Shown here in pieces: positions 1 to 13,059 of a DNA stretch of 64,000 nt. The notes beneath the pieces were generated by a model. It had not been told where the DNA came from. It was given only the letters and a program-made list of their open reading frames with translations, and ran no database searches. The position numbers and the translations under genes are program-made. Where the stretch lies: NCBI GenBank assembly GCA_003993805.1, contig RSEF01000001.1, positions 182,872,175 through 182,936,174 on the forward strand. The letters are read 5' to 3'. The stretch is from Himantopus leucocephalus. Lineage: Eukaryota > Chordata > Aves > Charadriiformes > Recurvirostridae. How positions within the stretch are numbered: position 1 is the stretch's first letter; each line of letters opens with the position of its first letter.

Positions 1-1035
1 TGAGATCATGATTTTGGCACGCTTGGCAGCTAGGTATGAATATAACCCAGTGAGCAAAGCCTCCATTTTTCCTGTGTGCTCAGGCTTCTTCTCCTTGTAG
101 TTAAATATGGGAGCACTGTTGCTGAGAGTTTGCTGCCGTGAGTTTCATAATAGACTACAGGTGCACAAAAATATTTCTCGTGCTGTGCTGTTAAAAACTT
201 AGTAAAGGTTTGAGATTTGTAACCCCTAGGTGTATAATTTTGTTCACCTGTGGCTTGCTCTGGTGCAAGTAGGGACAGTGGTGACTCTCTATTGCCACCT
301 AGTGCACCAGCCACAACAGAGACAGTGCACCGCACCATCTAGCAGGGCAGAAGGCAAAAGCAAGTGGTTGGTTCTTCGAGAGCAAAAGTCTGATTGCTAA
401 TCACATAGTACATTTATAGGGTGATACATACTTTTCTGCGCTTATTGGATTGCAGGAACATTCCTGGGGTTGGGTGTTTTTGGAGAGAAAAGGGGAAGCA
501 GAAGAAGCAAGCCAGGCTCTTCTAGAGAATTCACTGTTGCCTAGTGGTTAGGACACTTCCATGGTAGAAGAGCCTTTATTTGAAAAAGGACTTGAGCCTA
601 TGTCTCCCATAGTCCCAAGAGAGTGCCCTACTCACCCTGCTGCTCTTCTGGGGTTAACCTGCTTGTCTCTTTCTAGGTTATGTTCAAGTATTTCACCTAG
701 AACCAGAACACACAGGTTATCACTTACATTGTAGAGTGCTCTTCATCAGTCTCTTTCAAAGCAAAAAAAAAAAAAAAAAAAAAAAAAANAAAAAAAAAAA
801 AAAAAAAAAAAAAAGACATCCTTCTCATGATTTAACTGGTGGGAAACCAAGATAGACAGGTGCAGGGGCTCCTCCAAGACACAGATTAGGAAGAACACTC
901 TAGGTTCACGAGCCTTGCTCCTCTCTGTTAGATAATACCACCTCTATTAGGCACACTGGAAAAAATGGCAGTGCCTGTCCAGCTCAACACTCCAAAATGA
1001 CACCATAGTGGCATGCTGGTACTGAGGGAGGGAGC
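1..1035. other. No gene seen; A-run with embedded N
   Basis: This is unique-looking intronic DNA. A pure A-run occupies 763-814 and is interrupted only by a single N at 789, so its true length is unknown. Short open frames here (the longest is 102 codons, minus strand, 30-338) resemble no family I recognise and lack coding character. Confidence 0.7.
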
Positions 1036-1039
1036 CAAT

Positions 1040-1320
1040 AGAAGAACTTGAGCTGTTAAGCAAAGCTAGTCAAATTCAAGGCAAACAAAAGGGGACGGTT
1101 GCTGCGATAGGTAGTAAACCTGTGGAACACCTTAACGGATCTTGCAGGTGCAAAAATTTTATCTGTATTCAAGGGAAGGCTGGAAAAGTACTTGAAAGAG
1201 ACATCAGTTGAAGATTACTAAACAGACACAACATACCAGGTTCAGGAAATCCTCTGAGCTGGAAGGAATCACAAGTTGAGAGAATACAGGAGAAGTTCCT
1301 CCATAGGGTTCCTCTGTTCT
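1040..1320 (+). mobile_element. Ancient CR1 LINE 3' region
   Basis: The stretch reads like the 3' end of an old amniote CR1: a GTGGAACACCTT block, then AAGGGAAGGCTGGAAAAGTACTTG (the end of the second ORF in CR1s), then a 3' UTR with GGAATCACAAGTTGAGAG and GGGTTCC. It is much more diverged than the young CR1s elsewhere in the window. There is no coding capacity left. The match rests on recall of the family, so boundaries are approximate. Confidence 0.65.
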
Positions 1321-1324
1321 CTTT

Positions 1325-3795
1325 TTTTTTTCCTGAGTGCTTACACCTACAATTAAAGACAGACTATGAGGCTAGCTAAGCCCTTGGTCTGTACTGATAC
1401 AACTGCTTTTATGATGAGGACAGTACGTTTCAGTGACAGCTCCTTCTCGGGCTTCCCGCTTGTGGTAGAGTGGTATGGCATTCTCATTCCAGTCCTTGGC
1501 AGCCACTCCTCTACACAACCAGCCCAGTTTTGTTGGCAAAATATTTGAAGGGACAATAACCTTGTTCTGTACGTCTAGGCACCTGCAACTGAGCTGCCTT
1601 TTGCAGCAGGCTCAGGGGTGAAGATCCTTTATAGCAATGCCCTCACACTAAGTCAGGATCTTGCCTTCACGGTGGTCTAGGACAGCAAGAGGCCCCTGTT
1701 GTTGCTGAGAAAATGTCTCTATCTGGGGTACTGTTGCTTGTCATGCAGGGAATGAAGCCAAGACATTTACTCTGAGTGCTCACCACCACGGGCACCACTG
1801 ACAGCCCCACTTCAAAACCTCTGGTTGTTGAGCACAATCACCGAATAACAACAAAAACAGGCTGTTTTATCACTAATTCATGAAAGAAGTTGTGTTTCCT
1901 GTATCTGTCAGTACATATCAGCTTAATTTTCTTCACTTGAAGTAATCACAGCTGTTGATTGCTTCAACCGATGAAGAATAGGAAACCTACAAGAACAACC
2001 ACAAGTATGAAAACTCATTTACTGCTGACAAAGGGGCTAATATGAAAAGCCGTAAAACGCAACAGGTGCAATCTAGTCAGATCCTATAAATAGCTAGGCA
2101 ACCTATTATTGTTAATAACATTTTTTTTCAGTCTCCCAACACTGTATTGCATTTAATATAAAAAAAGTGAAATATGTAGCATTTTGCAGGATGTTATTTT
2201 GTTAAAAAAAAAAAGAAAAACTAAAACTTCATTCAGATCAACTATAAAAGACTCGAGTGTGGAAGCAAACAAAGTAAGGACATTTCACTACCAAAAACTC
2301 TGGATAAAATTTTATTTTATCCTGGCAGATATTAACTCACATTGTGTGAAAGGCTAGCTCACCTATTACCTGCACTATTACCTTCCAGTACCTTCATCTT
2401 TGCTACTGTCTTTAGCCTGAATTTGTGTCAAAGGAAATTATGTTGAGTCTTTTTTTCTCTCTTACAGCAACAAAACATTGTTCAGGTCCTTAGAATAACT
2501 TATCTTCCAACTTCTTTTAGAAAGAAGGACAGGAAATTAAAGAATGAAAATAATTTTGTGCAAACAAAACCCATATTTTGCTTTGTTAAGCTGTTTGGTT
2601 TGTGTTTTTTTTTTTTTAATATTCACTAGCAGAGTAGTTGAATTAAAAACAAAACAAAACAAAAACCAACCAAACAAACCCCAGAACATAAAATAATTCT
2701 ATTTTGAAATATAAGGCTCAAGATATTACAGAAGATATTAAAAATATCCAGCAGATATATCAAGTGAGTAAAATGGGACTATTGCAGACTATGGGACACG
2801 CTCAGCACCAGTTGGCCAAGAGATTTGGTTACCTATGATAAGGTGTCTCTTGGAGCTTTGCCTTGTAGACCTGTTTACACAGAACAGAGCATTTTCACCA
2901 GTACAAGTGTTGGGATCTCCTCTTATGGAAATGAAGACATGCAAGTGGTAATTTCCACAGTGATTTACTCCACTGCTCTGTGGGGCTCCAGATGAAGGAC
3001 TCACAGCACGTGACAGCTACACAACCAGAAAAAAATACATGCAAACTAGTAACAGCTGCAAAAAGAAATTAAATCTAAGCCTATTATTGCTGCTATATAC
3101 TTTTAGGGATTTCTATGTTCAACACTCAGACACAGTGGGGGACCCTAAGACAGTCTGGGAATTCTATAAAATGGGGTCTGAAACACTGCAGTAAATAGAG
3201 TACATGGGAACATCTAATATGGGGAACACTTAAGTTGACAAGTTGCCAATGCTTCTAATGTTGTCTGGAATCCCTTCATTATGATCTTCTTTTCCGTTCT
3301 CTTGTTTCCTATTTTGCCACAGAAGAAAATAGATGATACTTGATGAAAATGGCCGTTATAACCTTTCAGTGAGGCAAAGTCTTATCCTTTTTCTTCTGAG
3401 CTTTTGGAAGGCCTCATCACTGTACAGGCACAGGGAGATGAATGTCTTCAGAAGCTCTTGTCAATCTGTGCCATCTGCTTCTTTTGGAAACAAGGTCTTG
3501 AAGCAAAGTACACTGACATGACTCATCTTATAATGATGCTCATAGGTTTGTAAACAGCATGTAAACAGATGAGTAAATAAAATGCTTTTACAGAAAGTGA
3601 TTGTGTACTCTCTTCTAAAGTATTGGCTGGTTTATGTTTCAACTCGATACAGACAAAGTATGTAATGAACGTTCCCTGAATTAAGATCTTTTCTGAGAGC
3701 CAGTAAAAGCCTTGCAAAATGACTAGGCAAAAACTCTGTTCTGTGAGTCATGATATTGGTGAGACAGTTTAATGAAGGGGGATAGGCATAGGCAT
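1325..3795. other. No gene seen; AT-rich intronic DNA
   Basis: The longest open frames are about 60-71 codons and resemble nothing known. There are A-runs near 2203-2220 and an A/C-rich simple stretch at about 2647-2683. No repeat family is recognised. Confidence 0.6.
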
Positions 3796-3798
3796 ATA

Positions 3799-3970
3799 AC
3801 CACAGAATCATTTCTGTTGGAATGGATTTCTGGAGATCATCTAGTCCAACGCTCCTGCTCAAAGAGGGGTCAACTACAGCAGGTTGTTCAGGGCCATGTC
3901 CAATCAGGTTTTGTCTACCTCCAACCATGGAGACTCAACACCCTTTCTGGGTGACCTGTTCTGGTAAGGA
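3799..3970 (-). mobile_element. CR1 LINE 3' end fragment
   Basis: On the plus strand it begins CACAGAATCATTTCTG, followed by a block reading GGAGATCATCTAGTCCAAC and then CCAACCATGGAGACTCAACA. This is the reverse complement of the avian CR1 3' tail (GTTGGACTAGATGATC type). It is a short 5'-truncated copy; the 3' terminus is at the low-coordinate side. Confidence 0.88.
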
Positions 3971-3974
3971 ATGG

Positions 3975-6240
3975 ATAGTTATACAGGATATTTACTGTTT
4001 CCACTAGGGAACAGGGGGAAGATGCTTTTTATTTTGCACCTGATGAGAGCTCTACTTGATTTACTAAATAGCAGAGGGCATATAAGATTGTACCTGCTGC
4101 TACGTAGGTAGAGAAAAGACATGGTCATTAACAAGCTAGAGTTGCTTGGTCAGAAGTGCAGATTAAAGTAGTTGGGGTTTTGATTTGGTCATGCTTCTGT
4201 CTTCAGAATCCTCATGGCAGCAGAATCTGAACAGTCTCTGACTGGACATAATGATCTGAGCCAAACAGAATCTGGACCAACAAACTTTTACAGACCTGGT
4301 GGGGTGGAGGGTGGAGTGTGGTGAGGGTCACACAGAAAGAAGGAAGAGGCACCAGATCCCAGCAACTATATTTTTGGAAACCAATTCCTACTGGCTTTAG
4401 CAAGGCTAGAATTTCCCTCCTTATCTGGATATTCAAATACTAGGTTCAGCTTACCCAGGCTGCAGAATGCAGAATCCTTTTCCACATGCTACTTTGATGA
4501 TCTCTGAGCACTATTAACTGCAACTAGCCGTTCAGACTCACTCTCTGTGACAGTCCTAGATGGAACCCAAGTGAGCGACCTAGTGACCTGTGGTCCAGAA
4601 ACAGCAGTGAGTGACTTTGTGTGAAGTACTGAGTCACACCTATGGTGTTACTGGGTGAATACACCTGCAAACTGGGACAAACCAATGTAATTTTTATTAA
4701 ATCGGGGTCAAATGGAAATCACTTTTGTATATATATCACATGAGAATGTTATGTTTGATGGTCATGTACTTCACTATTTTGTTTGCTCTCCATAAGCAGA
4801 CCAGATAATCTTGCTTCAAATTTAACTGGGAAGCTGACTGCATAGCAAGTTTTACAATCTTTATGGTCCTAGCCTACCCAGCATTTCGTACGAGCGACTA
4901 CAAAGGATTACATTGTTTTGATATTATCTAAGTAAAGGCATAACTACAGGATCTCAAATTAGTTATTTTTTGTTCAACTTTGAAGCAACAGATGTCCAGT
5001 GCTGAAATTAGACTCTGGATTCCTTAGTTAATGTTTCATACCTAGGACCATAATCATAGGTAAAATTAGACTATTTGACCTTGCTAGTGGATAATTTTTT
5101 CTAGGCAAATCACTATGGTTAAACCATCTTTTTACAAGTCCTGTTTCAACATCCGATTAACATTTTACATATTTTTATTTTAATGGCTGCAAAAGAAAGC
5201 ATAAAAAAAGAAAGAAAAATATTGCTTAACATCAAAACTGATTCAGAAAACAATCTGTTGTCCATGGGCTCTAACCCCACCTGTGAATCTAATAACAAGT
5301 ATTTTTGCAGTCACTTGAGAGGTCTCACAGGTAGACTTTGTGTCCTTGAGTATAACTGCTCTGTATTTCCACAGCTCAACAGTCACTTTCTACCACTGTA
5401 TTTTATGCCAGTAAAATATCTGGAATATGCCAGTGCACTACTGACTTTTGGTAGGTGTCTCTTTGAATTTTAAGTTTTGTTTCTATCATGACATCATCAT
5501 GTAACAAGACAAAGGCATATAAGGATACCAGTTCTCTGTTAATCAAATAATTGTTGCATTATCTCAGTATTAGGCCTTTCTATTCAACAGCAAATTCTTT
5601 AAATATAGGATTTTCTGTCAGGTGACTGTGTTGATGTAATTAAAAATGTGAGGTGTGCTGCTTTGTTTTCTTTTTTGTAAAATTATTGTTATGTTTCAGT
5701 TAAGGGTTGAACAGAAGGTTGATGCAGAAGATTCATGAGAGTTTACCTCCCAGGTGCTTTCAGTATTGCTGTATACTGCAAATACAGAGCTCTGCCAACA
5801 CAAGCTATTCTCTTCCTGTTATTTATCAAAGGGCTGTCCCTTGTTTAACAGATAAAAGGACATGCAACCAAAGGCACTAGTACTACCGCAAACGTATTTT
5901 CAGCTTCGCTTTCTTCTTCTGTTTGGTCTTTTCCAAATTGGAGCAATAAAGGAATGGAAAAATAGTGGCAGTAAGCAATAAAATACCACATTAAAGGCAC
6001 AGGAAATTTACCACCTTTAACATATATGCACTGCACTGCACAAAAAAAAAAAAAAAAAGGCAANTTCAGAAATCAGGGATATCAGAAGACAGAATGAATC
6101 AAAGCCTACCTATGTGTCTCTAAGCTAGTTCTGTTAACAGAGGTCTGACAATTAGGTCAAATGAAAATCTTTCCACCAGTACTTAGGCTAAAATACAAGT
6201 TTTTTACAGCAAACTATTGTGTCATGCTGGAGCTCTATAG
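3975..6240. other. No gene seen
   Basis: Intronic DNA without a recognised repeat or gene. An A-run at about 6042-6058 is followed by a single N at 6064. Open frames reach 96 codons (5183-5473, plus) but show no domain or recognisable similarity. Confidence 0.6.
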
Positions 6241-6244
6241 AACT

Positions 6245-7550
6245 ACCAAATCACAGGCTCTTTTAGGTTGGAAAGGACCTCTTGAGATCATCTAGTCCAG
6301 CCCGCCCTGTTCAAGCAGGGTCAGTGAGAGCAGATTGCCCAGGACTGTATCCAGTTGGGTTTTCAGTATCTCCCCAGATGGAGACTCCACAACCTCTCTG
6401 GGCAACCTGTTCCAGTGTTTAGCTGCCCTCACAGTGAAGTATTTTTCTTGTGTTCAGATGCAATTTCATGGTTTTTTATTTATACCTATTGTCTCTTGTC
6501 CTCTCAGGGGGCACTACTTAGAGTCTGTCTGCCTCTTCTTCATTCCCTTCCACCAGGTATCTATACATACTGATAAGATCCCCCTGAGCTTTCCCTTTTC
6601 CAGGCTGAACTGTCACAGTTCTCTCAGCCCACCCTCAAATGCAAGATGCTCCAAGCCCCTAATAACCTTAGTGGCCCAGTAGTAGACTTCACTACAGTTA
6701 GTCCGTATTTATCTTGCATTGAGGAGCCCAGAACTGGACACAGCACTCCAGGTGTGGCCTTACCAGTGCTGAGGGGAAGGATCACCTTTTTCGGCTTGCT
6801 GGCAATGCTCTGAAACAGACCAGGAGGATGTTAGCTTTCTTTGCTGCAAGGGTGCATTGCTGACTCGTGATGAGCTTGTTGTACACCAGGATCCCCAGGT
6901 CCTTTTCTGCCAAGCTACTTTCCAGCTGAGTGTCCCCCAGCATATATTGGTGCATGGAGTTGTTCCTCCCCAGCTACAGGACTTCACATTTCCCTTTGTT
7001 GAGGGAAACTTCATGAAGTCATGAAACTTCATGTCAGCCCATTTCTCCAGCCTGTCCTGGTCCATCTGAATGGCAGCACGACCTTCTGGTGTATTAGCCA
7101 CTCCTCTCAGTTTTGTATCATCTGTGAACTTGCTGAGGGTACACTCTGCCACATCATCCAGGTCATAAATGAAGAAGTCAAACAGTATTGGTCGTGGTAT
7201 TGACCTCTGAGGCACATCACTTGCCCTCCTACTGGACTTTGTGCCACTGATCACAACTCCTCAGGCCCAGTCGTTCAACGGGTTTTCAATCTACCTCATG
7301 TCCACTTATCTAACCTCTACTTTGCCAGCTAGTTTATGTTTGTGAGGTTGTTATGTGAGACAGTGTCAACAGCTTTACGAAAGTCAAGATAAACAACATT
7401 CAGTGCTCTCCCCTCATCCACCAAGCTAATCATGTCATTGTAAAGGCTATCAGCTCAGTTAAGCATGATTTTCCATTTGTAAATCCATGCTGATTACTAC
7501 CAATCACCTTCTTTTGGAAAAGGTTTCCAGGATTAGTTACTCCATCAGAT
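6245..7550 (-). mobile_element. CR1 LINE, 5'-truncated, reverse transcriptase to 3' end
   Basis: The plus strand starts with the inverted CR1 tail (AGGTTGGAAAGGACCTCTTG, then ATCATCTAGTCCAGCC). Reading the minus strand from about 7540 downwards gives the later part of the CR1 reverse transcriptase, then the 3' UTR. About 1.3 kb remain of an element whose full length is around 4.5 kb. Frameshifts and stops show it is dead. CR1 insertion makes no reliable target duplication, and none was sought. Confidence 0.93.
6880..7250 (-). pseudogene. CR1 reverse transcriptase fragment (broken)
   Basis: The minus-strand frame from 7254 shows CR1 polymerase signatures: VPQ followed by PILFDFFIYDLDD, TLSKFTDDTKLRGVANTPEG and DRLEKWAD. 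These are the RT thumb-side segments that follow the catalytic YxDD-type region in CR1. The normal SKFADDTKLGG is altered to SKFTDDTKLRG. The frame shifts shortly after the EKWAD segment and continues as nonsense. It has no host function and is a fossil inside the MTNR1B intron. Confidence 0.9.
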
Positions 7551-7559
7551 ATTCATTAC

Positions 7560-10000
7560 CTTATTAATGAATCAGAAGTGCCACCTCCTTGTAGCATCTT
7601 GCAATTTTATTGATTGCTTGTCTTCTAACCATTAAGTCAAACTTTGTGTAGGTTATGATATAATTATATATGTATTTATATAATATGTAATAATATATAT
7701 AATTGCTAAGAAGCAATAGCCAAGAATGAGACACTAATTGGAAACAAGTCACATATTCTCATAGGCTGAGGCTACCCACAAGCTTGTAATCCTGTCTTGA
7801 AAATAAATTATATATGACATTTCTGGAATTGTTGTGGAAGGCATTTCAACTCTTCAAATAAATTCTTTTGGCCTCAGTGGTACTGGCAGAGTTTGAGGGT
7901 AAAAGAAGGAATACGTAGCTGCAGTTCTTACGGTTTGCAAAGTACTTATTTCTCAGTCCTTTGCAGATGATTTTTATTTACATTTCATGAATGAAGCACT
8001 GGGGATCTGAAAGAGCATAGCATTTTACTCAGGAGAGAATGCATGATTAGCTTTGGTGGAGCTTTGAACAGTACAGTTAGCTGGTTCAGTGTAGTTATCA
8101 GTTAGTTACCTGGTTAGTTACCTGGTTAGTTATCTGGTTTAGTGTAGTTACCAGTTTCATCTGGTAGTTAGCTACATTTTAACAGCATAGTTAGCTGATT
8201 CCTGTAGGAAAGCTTCAGGAAAGGTCATCTCTCTGCTTCAGAAGTACTCCTTCTGTAAAGCAATTCATATCTGCTTTTTATGAATTCTAACTCTGTAGAT
8301 AATGGAATTAAGCAATTCTGTGCATAGCTGTAAAGCAGGGGCCATTTCTGAACAGCTTGATGCCCAGTAAGTTCCTTGGCTTGTGAACACCTTGGGAAAT
8401 TTGTTATTTTTATTTCACACTTATGTAGAAGTAACGGTGTCCTGACTCTTTCTGCATATGTCTGTATTCAGAACAGTGGGCAACACCCACCATTCTCAGC
8501 AGCCCTTGGATACATGAAGGATGCAGTCCTTAAGTCTGAACTCAGAATTGCTAACAGCTTCAAAGAATGAGGCTAAAAATACCCTCGGCAATGAGTGACT
8601 TCACTTCGGAGCAGTGCAGTAGCAGTTACTGTGTAGTTTACTGTATCAGAAGGGGTTTGCTGAGGTGCTTTTAAGAAAATAGCGGAATTAACTTTTACCT
8701 GAGAGGCTAAAAATGATGACCTTCTATTTTTTAAGGACAACATGGAAGAAAGTACAAACATGTGTTAAAGTTGCGTGCTGTCTTGAATTTGCGGACCAGG
8801 TTTGTCTGAGAGAAGATGGAAATTCCAGCTAAGGTGATGTGTGAAACTTATCCTCTGTAACAATCGAAAAATCGCACCCTGTGCATTCCAGTGAGTAACA
8901 CCTGATTTTAAACAAGTTGGCTGGAATGCTCAGTCTCTTGAATATAGATTCCCAAGAGTCTTAAGAACCATAAGTTGTAGTTCACAGAATGGAGGGGTGG
9001 GATAGCTCCCAGTTGGCACGTAGCGACTTCGCCACCTGCGTGTCTTTACCTGTCGTGAAGCGAAGCCGCATGTTTTAATATAACATTCTTTTACTTGTCA
9101 GTAGAAAAGCTGAACAGAGTTGTCTGCTTCTAGGAACATCTTTAAAAAGACTAAAATGCTGATTAACTTCACCATGGGCAGGATCTGCACAGCATGAGTA
9201 GCTTGAATAGATACTTTTTTAGAAAAAAGCTATGCAGATAATGTTAAGTAAGTACATTATTTTTACTCGAATGAAAAGTAGGAAATAAAAATACCTAGAC
9301 TGATTAGATTACACTTATTTATAGGTGACAGTCATCTGACATAAGGTCCCTTTCCCTATTTTAACACAAATGAAATGTTGTGTATACTGAGGTAATTGGA
9401 AAAATTGCACTGGCTTTAGAATGAGAGGGCACTGAGAATTTCAGGCAGGATTTGAGCAAATCTTAGATACATGAGGATGCCATTTATAGGTCCCTGTCTT
9501 TTTTGCAGTGATATATTATACTTTATAAAAGTTTATTTGATGCTAGCTCTGAACTTATAATTAGTTAAGATAATTATATTTACAAGGCTGATACATTAAG
9601 CAGATATTTTTTTCTGTTAGTCAGACTGCTAGCTCCGGTGGCTGTATGTGATATTTTCTCACAATAATTGTTGCCCTCGTTGTGTAAATATGGCAATCTA
9701 ATACAGATGAACAGATGTTGTTCTATAGCAGAAAGATGACAGGGTTTGTGGAAGTGTCATGTAATATTATTATAATCTTCATATGGGTATTTAAACATTG
9801 AAAATGAGCCAAGTCCATAAAAAGCCGCTGAAAAAATTAGTAACTTTCTGAGAAGGGTTATGTTTTTTCTTCAGACATAATTTAATCAGCATTTGTTAAA
9901 CAGTATAATAAAAGATCTTTATAATTAATAAATAAGTAAAAAAGAATCCCAGCAATCAAGATCCTAGTCATCTGATGAATATGTTTAGGGTATTGTTATC
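7560..10000. other. No gene seen; AT-rich tract and minisatellite
   Basis: Intronic DNA. An AT-only, palindrome-rich tract lies at about 7654-7704. A small imperfect minisatellite (described separately) lies at about 8076-8173. The rest is unique-looking and no exon is recognised. Confidence 0.6.
8076..8173. repeat. Short imperfect minisatellite, GTTAGTTACCTG-type unit
   Basis: The unit GTTAGTTACCTG and variants (GTTAGTTATCTG, TAGTTACCAG, GTTAGCTGGTTC) recur side by side several times. The two central copies are perfect. The copy number is low and the units are diverged, so it looks old. Confidence 0.75.
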
Positions 10001-10002
10001 TG

Positions 10003-10240
10003 TTAGGGCAACCAAGCTGGTGAGGGGTCTGGAGCACGTCTTACGAGGAGGGGCTGAGGGAACTGGGGTGGTTTAGCCTGGAGAAAAGGAGGCTNNNNNN
10101 NNNNNNNNNNNNNNNNNNNNNNNNNNNNNNNNNNNNNNNNNNNNNNNNNNNNNNNNNNNNNNNNNNNNNNNNNNNNNNNNNNNNNNNNNNNNNNTCTTAC
10201 AGGTCTTTTCCACTCTAGGAGATTCTGTGATTCTGTTGTC
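10003..10240 (+). mobile_element. CR1 LINE 3' region split by an assembly gap
   Basis: The left flank of the gap carries the CR1 block CTGGTGAGGGGTCTGGAG, then GGAGGGGCTGAGGGAACTGG, then GGAGAAAAGGAGGCT. The right flank resumes with CTTTTCCACTCTAGGAG and ends in ATTCTGTGATTCTG, the CR1 3' terminal repeats. The middle, roughly 250-300 bases in intact copies, is replaced by Ns. Confidence 0.9.
10095..10194. other. Assembly gap (100 N)
   Basis: A run of exactly 100 Ns inside a CR1. The round length suggests a nominal gap size, not a measured one. Confidence 0.99.
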
Positions 10241-10297
10241 ATGTCGAGACATGACTGTCCCATACGCAGCTGAAATGTCAACAAAATGTTGACTCTC

Positions 10298-10366
10298 TGA
10301 TATAGCTCAGTCCTTATCAGTATTGAGACCANTGATATAGCTCAGTCCTTATCAGTATTGAGACCA
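10298..10366. repeat. 34-bp perfect duplication around a single N (probable artefact)
   Basis: Bases 10298-10331 are repeated exactly at 10333-10366, with one N (10332) between them. An exact copy meeting precisely at an N is what unmerged overlapping contig ends look like. Confidence 0.93.
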
Positions 10367-10875
10367 AAAGTAAACCAGAAGATTCCAAAGCAGCTACTGT
10401 TGTTAAGGAGGACAATGGAGTTGCACCCACAATGATTTAGACATATCTCTGTTAGCTTTTGCTATCAGGAAATCTGTTTCATGCCCATATCAAGCGGGAG
10501 TTTAAAAACTAGAACAATCACTCAGATTGATTTTTAGGAAGATGAGAATTACCACAGCATTTCTTCCTTTCTGTGAAGGAAAAAAATTGCTTTGTTTTAG
10601 CAGCTCAGGATACCATAGCTGTTTTCATATGTATTCTTGGGAACCTGGCAGTCTATGTCAAGGTACCGATATATGCTTGTAAAGGATAACTTCTAAGAAG
10701 CTAAATTCTGGAGCATATCTGAAGATACTGGTACTCAGAATAGGTCTGAATTGGAGTATGAGTAGAATTTACTCCCGGGGCAGAGAATAGGTTATCACTG
10801 ATTTAATGAGATGAATGTAGTCTCCTATAACATCCTCTGTAGAATGGTTCAAGTCACCTACTGAATATATATCCA

Positions 10876-11048
10876 GGAAATTATTGGCCCATCAGTGTTA
10901 CTTCAGTCCCTGGGAAAGTTATGGAATGAATCCTCCCAGGGGCTATCACAAGTCAAATGAAGCACATGACTGGGAAAAGCCAGCACGGATTCACCAAAGG
11001 CAAATTGTGCTTGACAAACCTGATCGCCTTCTGTGACAAAGTAACCTG
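10876..11048 (+). mobile_element. CR1 LINE internal fragment (RT region)
   Basis: It matches, base by base over most of its length, the younger CR1 at about 63,449-63,625 in this window: GGCCCATCAG, GTCCCTGGGAAAGTTATGGA, GGGGCTATCACAAGT and CAAATTGTGCTTGACAAACC. It encodes the CR1 RT region around the 'RPIS' and 'GFTKG' blocks but is truncated at both ends and frameshifted. A 16-bp copy of its last bases (11033-11048) recurs at 11062-11077. Confidence 0.9.
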
Positions 11049-11079
11049 CTCACATGGGCACGTGACAAAGTAACCTGTT

Positions 11080-13055
11080 TGCATCGGTTATTTCGGGGAG
11101 AATGGAAGCAAACTTATTCATACTCAGAGCTGAAAAAAAGGCTGTGTGACTGTGTTAGAGTCGGATCTATGGAGAGCCTGGGTATGGTGTTGCAGGAAAA
11201 GCACCACACCAACATCATCCTTTGGTTTTCCTTTTGCTTAGAACATGGGTAGAGTGGACTTGCACCAGCTGAAATACACAATGTACATATGTCCTTTGAT
11301 TCTTCCATTACAGGTTCAAGTAAGCCCTTACATGTCTTCAACAAAATGCTTATTCTGTTTCCTCTAAAGACAAGCACACCAATAGGTCTATTTATCCAGT
11401 GAAATAGAACTTGGCCTTTTATTCTAAAATATAAGTGTCTTGGAGCTGACCTTGGTGATATGCTTCCTATTCACTATCAAGAAATGGATCACTTCATCTA
11501 CAGGATAAAATAAAATTATAATCTGAAACTATCAATCAATATCGTATTTCCAGGTGCTTCAAAGGAAGATAAAAATTATCCTATAGCTGTAGAATAACCT
11601 GCCTTAGATTAGAATTTTACTCTAATACTTAGTTGCTAGAATTTAGTTTATACATGCATTAACACAATCCGTACTCTTTTTATACTCCTAAATGCATCTC
11701 TTAATTCCTTTAGGTCAATAATTTCCTTACAAACTTTCTACTCCCAAAATATTTTATAATTCTATATTCTTTAGATTTCTTTTCATCTAGAACATTCTTA
11801 GATTTTTGATTTTCACTTTTTATAAATTTATTTGCAAGGTTTACTTCCTTTTGATGAAGGATACTTCCTTTGTTAAAGTAACTTTCCTAATTTGCAAATG
11901 AACAATACTGGCTTTTCATTTTGGTCTTCTACTTTTGGAATTATTAACAGGTTAACAAAGTCTAAAGTTATTATTTTATAAGTAACTTCGAAGATTTATT
12001 TTCTCAGCTAGTTACTGTTTGAACTAAGTCTCACAGAGAGGAGGACAGAATTGGTGATGAACTTATTCTGTTTCCTCTCCAAGAAGAGAAGTGTAATTAG
12101 GAGTATGAGATGAGTCACAGGCACATGACTGAATAATTCTAGAAGTGATGTAGAAAGACTTGGAGTATTGATCATTTGGAGGTATTCTCTGAGAAGAGGT
12201 TTCATATCTTCATGAACAGACTTCACCTAAGCATATGGGATGCCAGCTTGTAATCCAAGCTGGCAGAATGAATAAAAAGAACTTGAAACTGAGAGATGGG
12301 AAGAGAGCCTGAGAAGGAATCATATAGTTTATTCATTTAACACCTAGGGCAGGGGAAAGTTGGCTTCAGGAAGGTGGTGGCAACAAATATAGAAAATAGA
12401 AGCTCAAAGGCTGAGGAGTTCAGCTGGAGTGGTAGTAAGAAAAGCAGCAGAGTCAGTAAGAGAATGCCAAGAACCTATGCAACAAAATAGGGGATCCAAA
12501 ACCAGTGAGAAATTAAAATCAAACTTTATGGAAATAATTCTGTTAGAATGGAGTTGCACCAATGATCAGAGAAGAGAAATATTAACTGAAAGGTGTATAG
12601 GCTTCATAAAAGGTGTGTGTGGGGGGGAGGAGAGGGCGGGGAGAGGATGATATCCTGGTAAAAGCCAAAATTACATTGGGGAACAGTTGTAAAGACAACG
12701 TGCAGGGTAGTATGCTGAAACCTTCAGCAGGATGAGATCACCTCTGTTTTAGTAGGGAAATACTAATGGAAACAATTTAACAATGGGACACTGCAGCTCC
12801 TCATATGTAAAGGAGATAATAAACATACTAATGGCTGTTAAGTTGTGGACATACACCCAGTAGACTTCTTCAATACAGAGTCTATTTGCCAACATCCCCT
12901 GGCCTTTATTTTGATAAAGAGCAAAGACATCCCTGAAGAGCCTGTCATAGAAAACAAGGTTGTATTGAAAGCAGATGAGACTATTTTGTTTAAATTAAAT
13001 GGAAGAATAAACAAACCAGACATAACTAAGAAGGGCTTTTGCACATTTTGATAAA
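11080..13055. other. No gene seen; AT-rich intronic DNA
   Basis: Strongly AT-rich at about 11,640-12,000. A purine-rich G-run lies at about 12,612-12,646. The stretch 12,430-13,055 has A-rich plus-strand frames that could be the 5' part of the ancient CR1 that follows, but I cannot show homology there. Confidence 0.5.
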
Positions 13056-13059
13056 TAAA

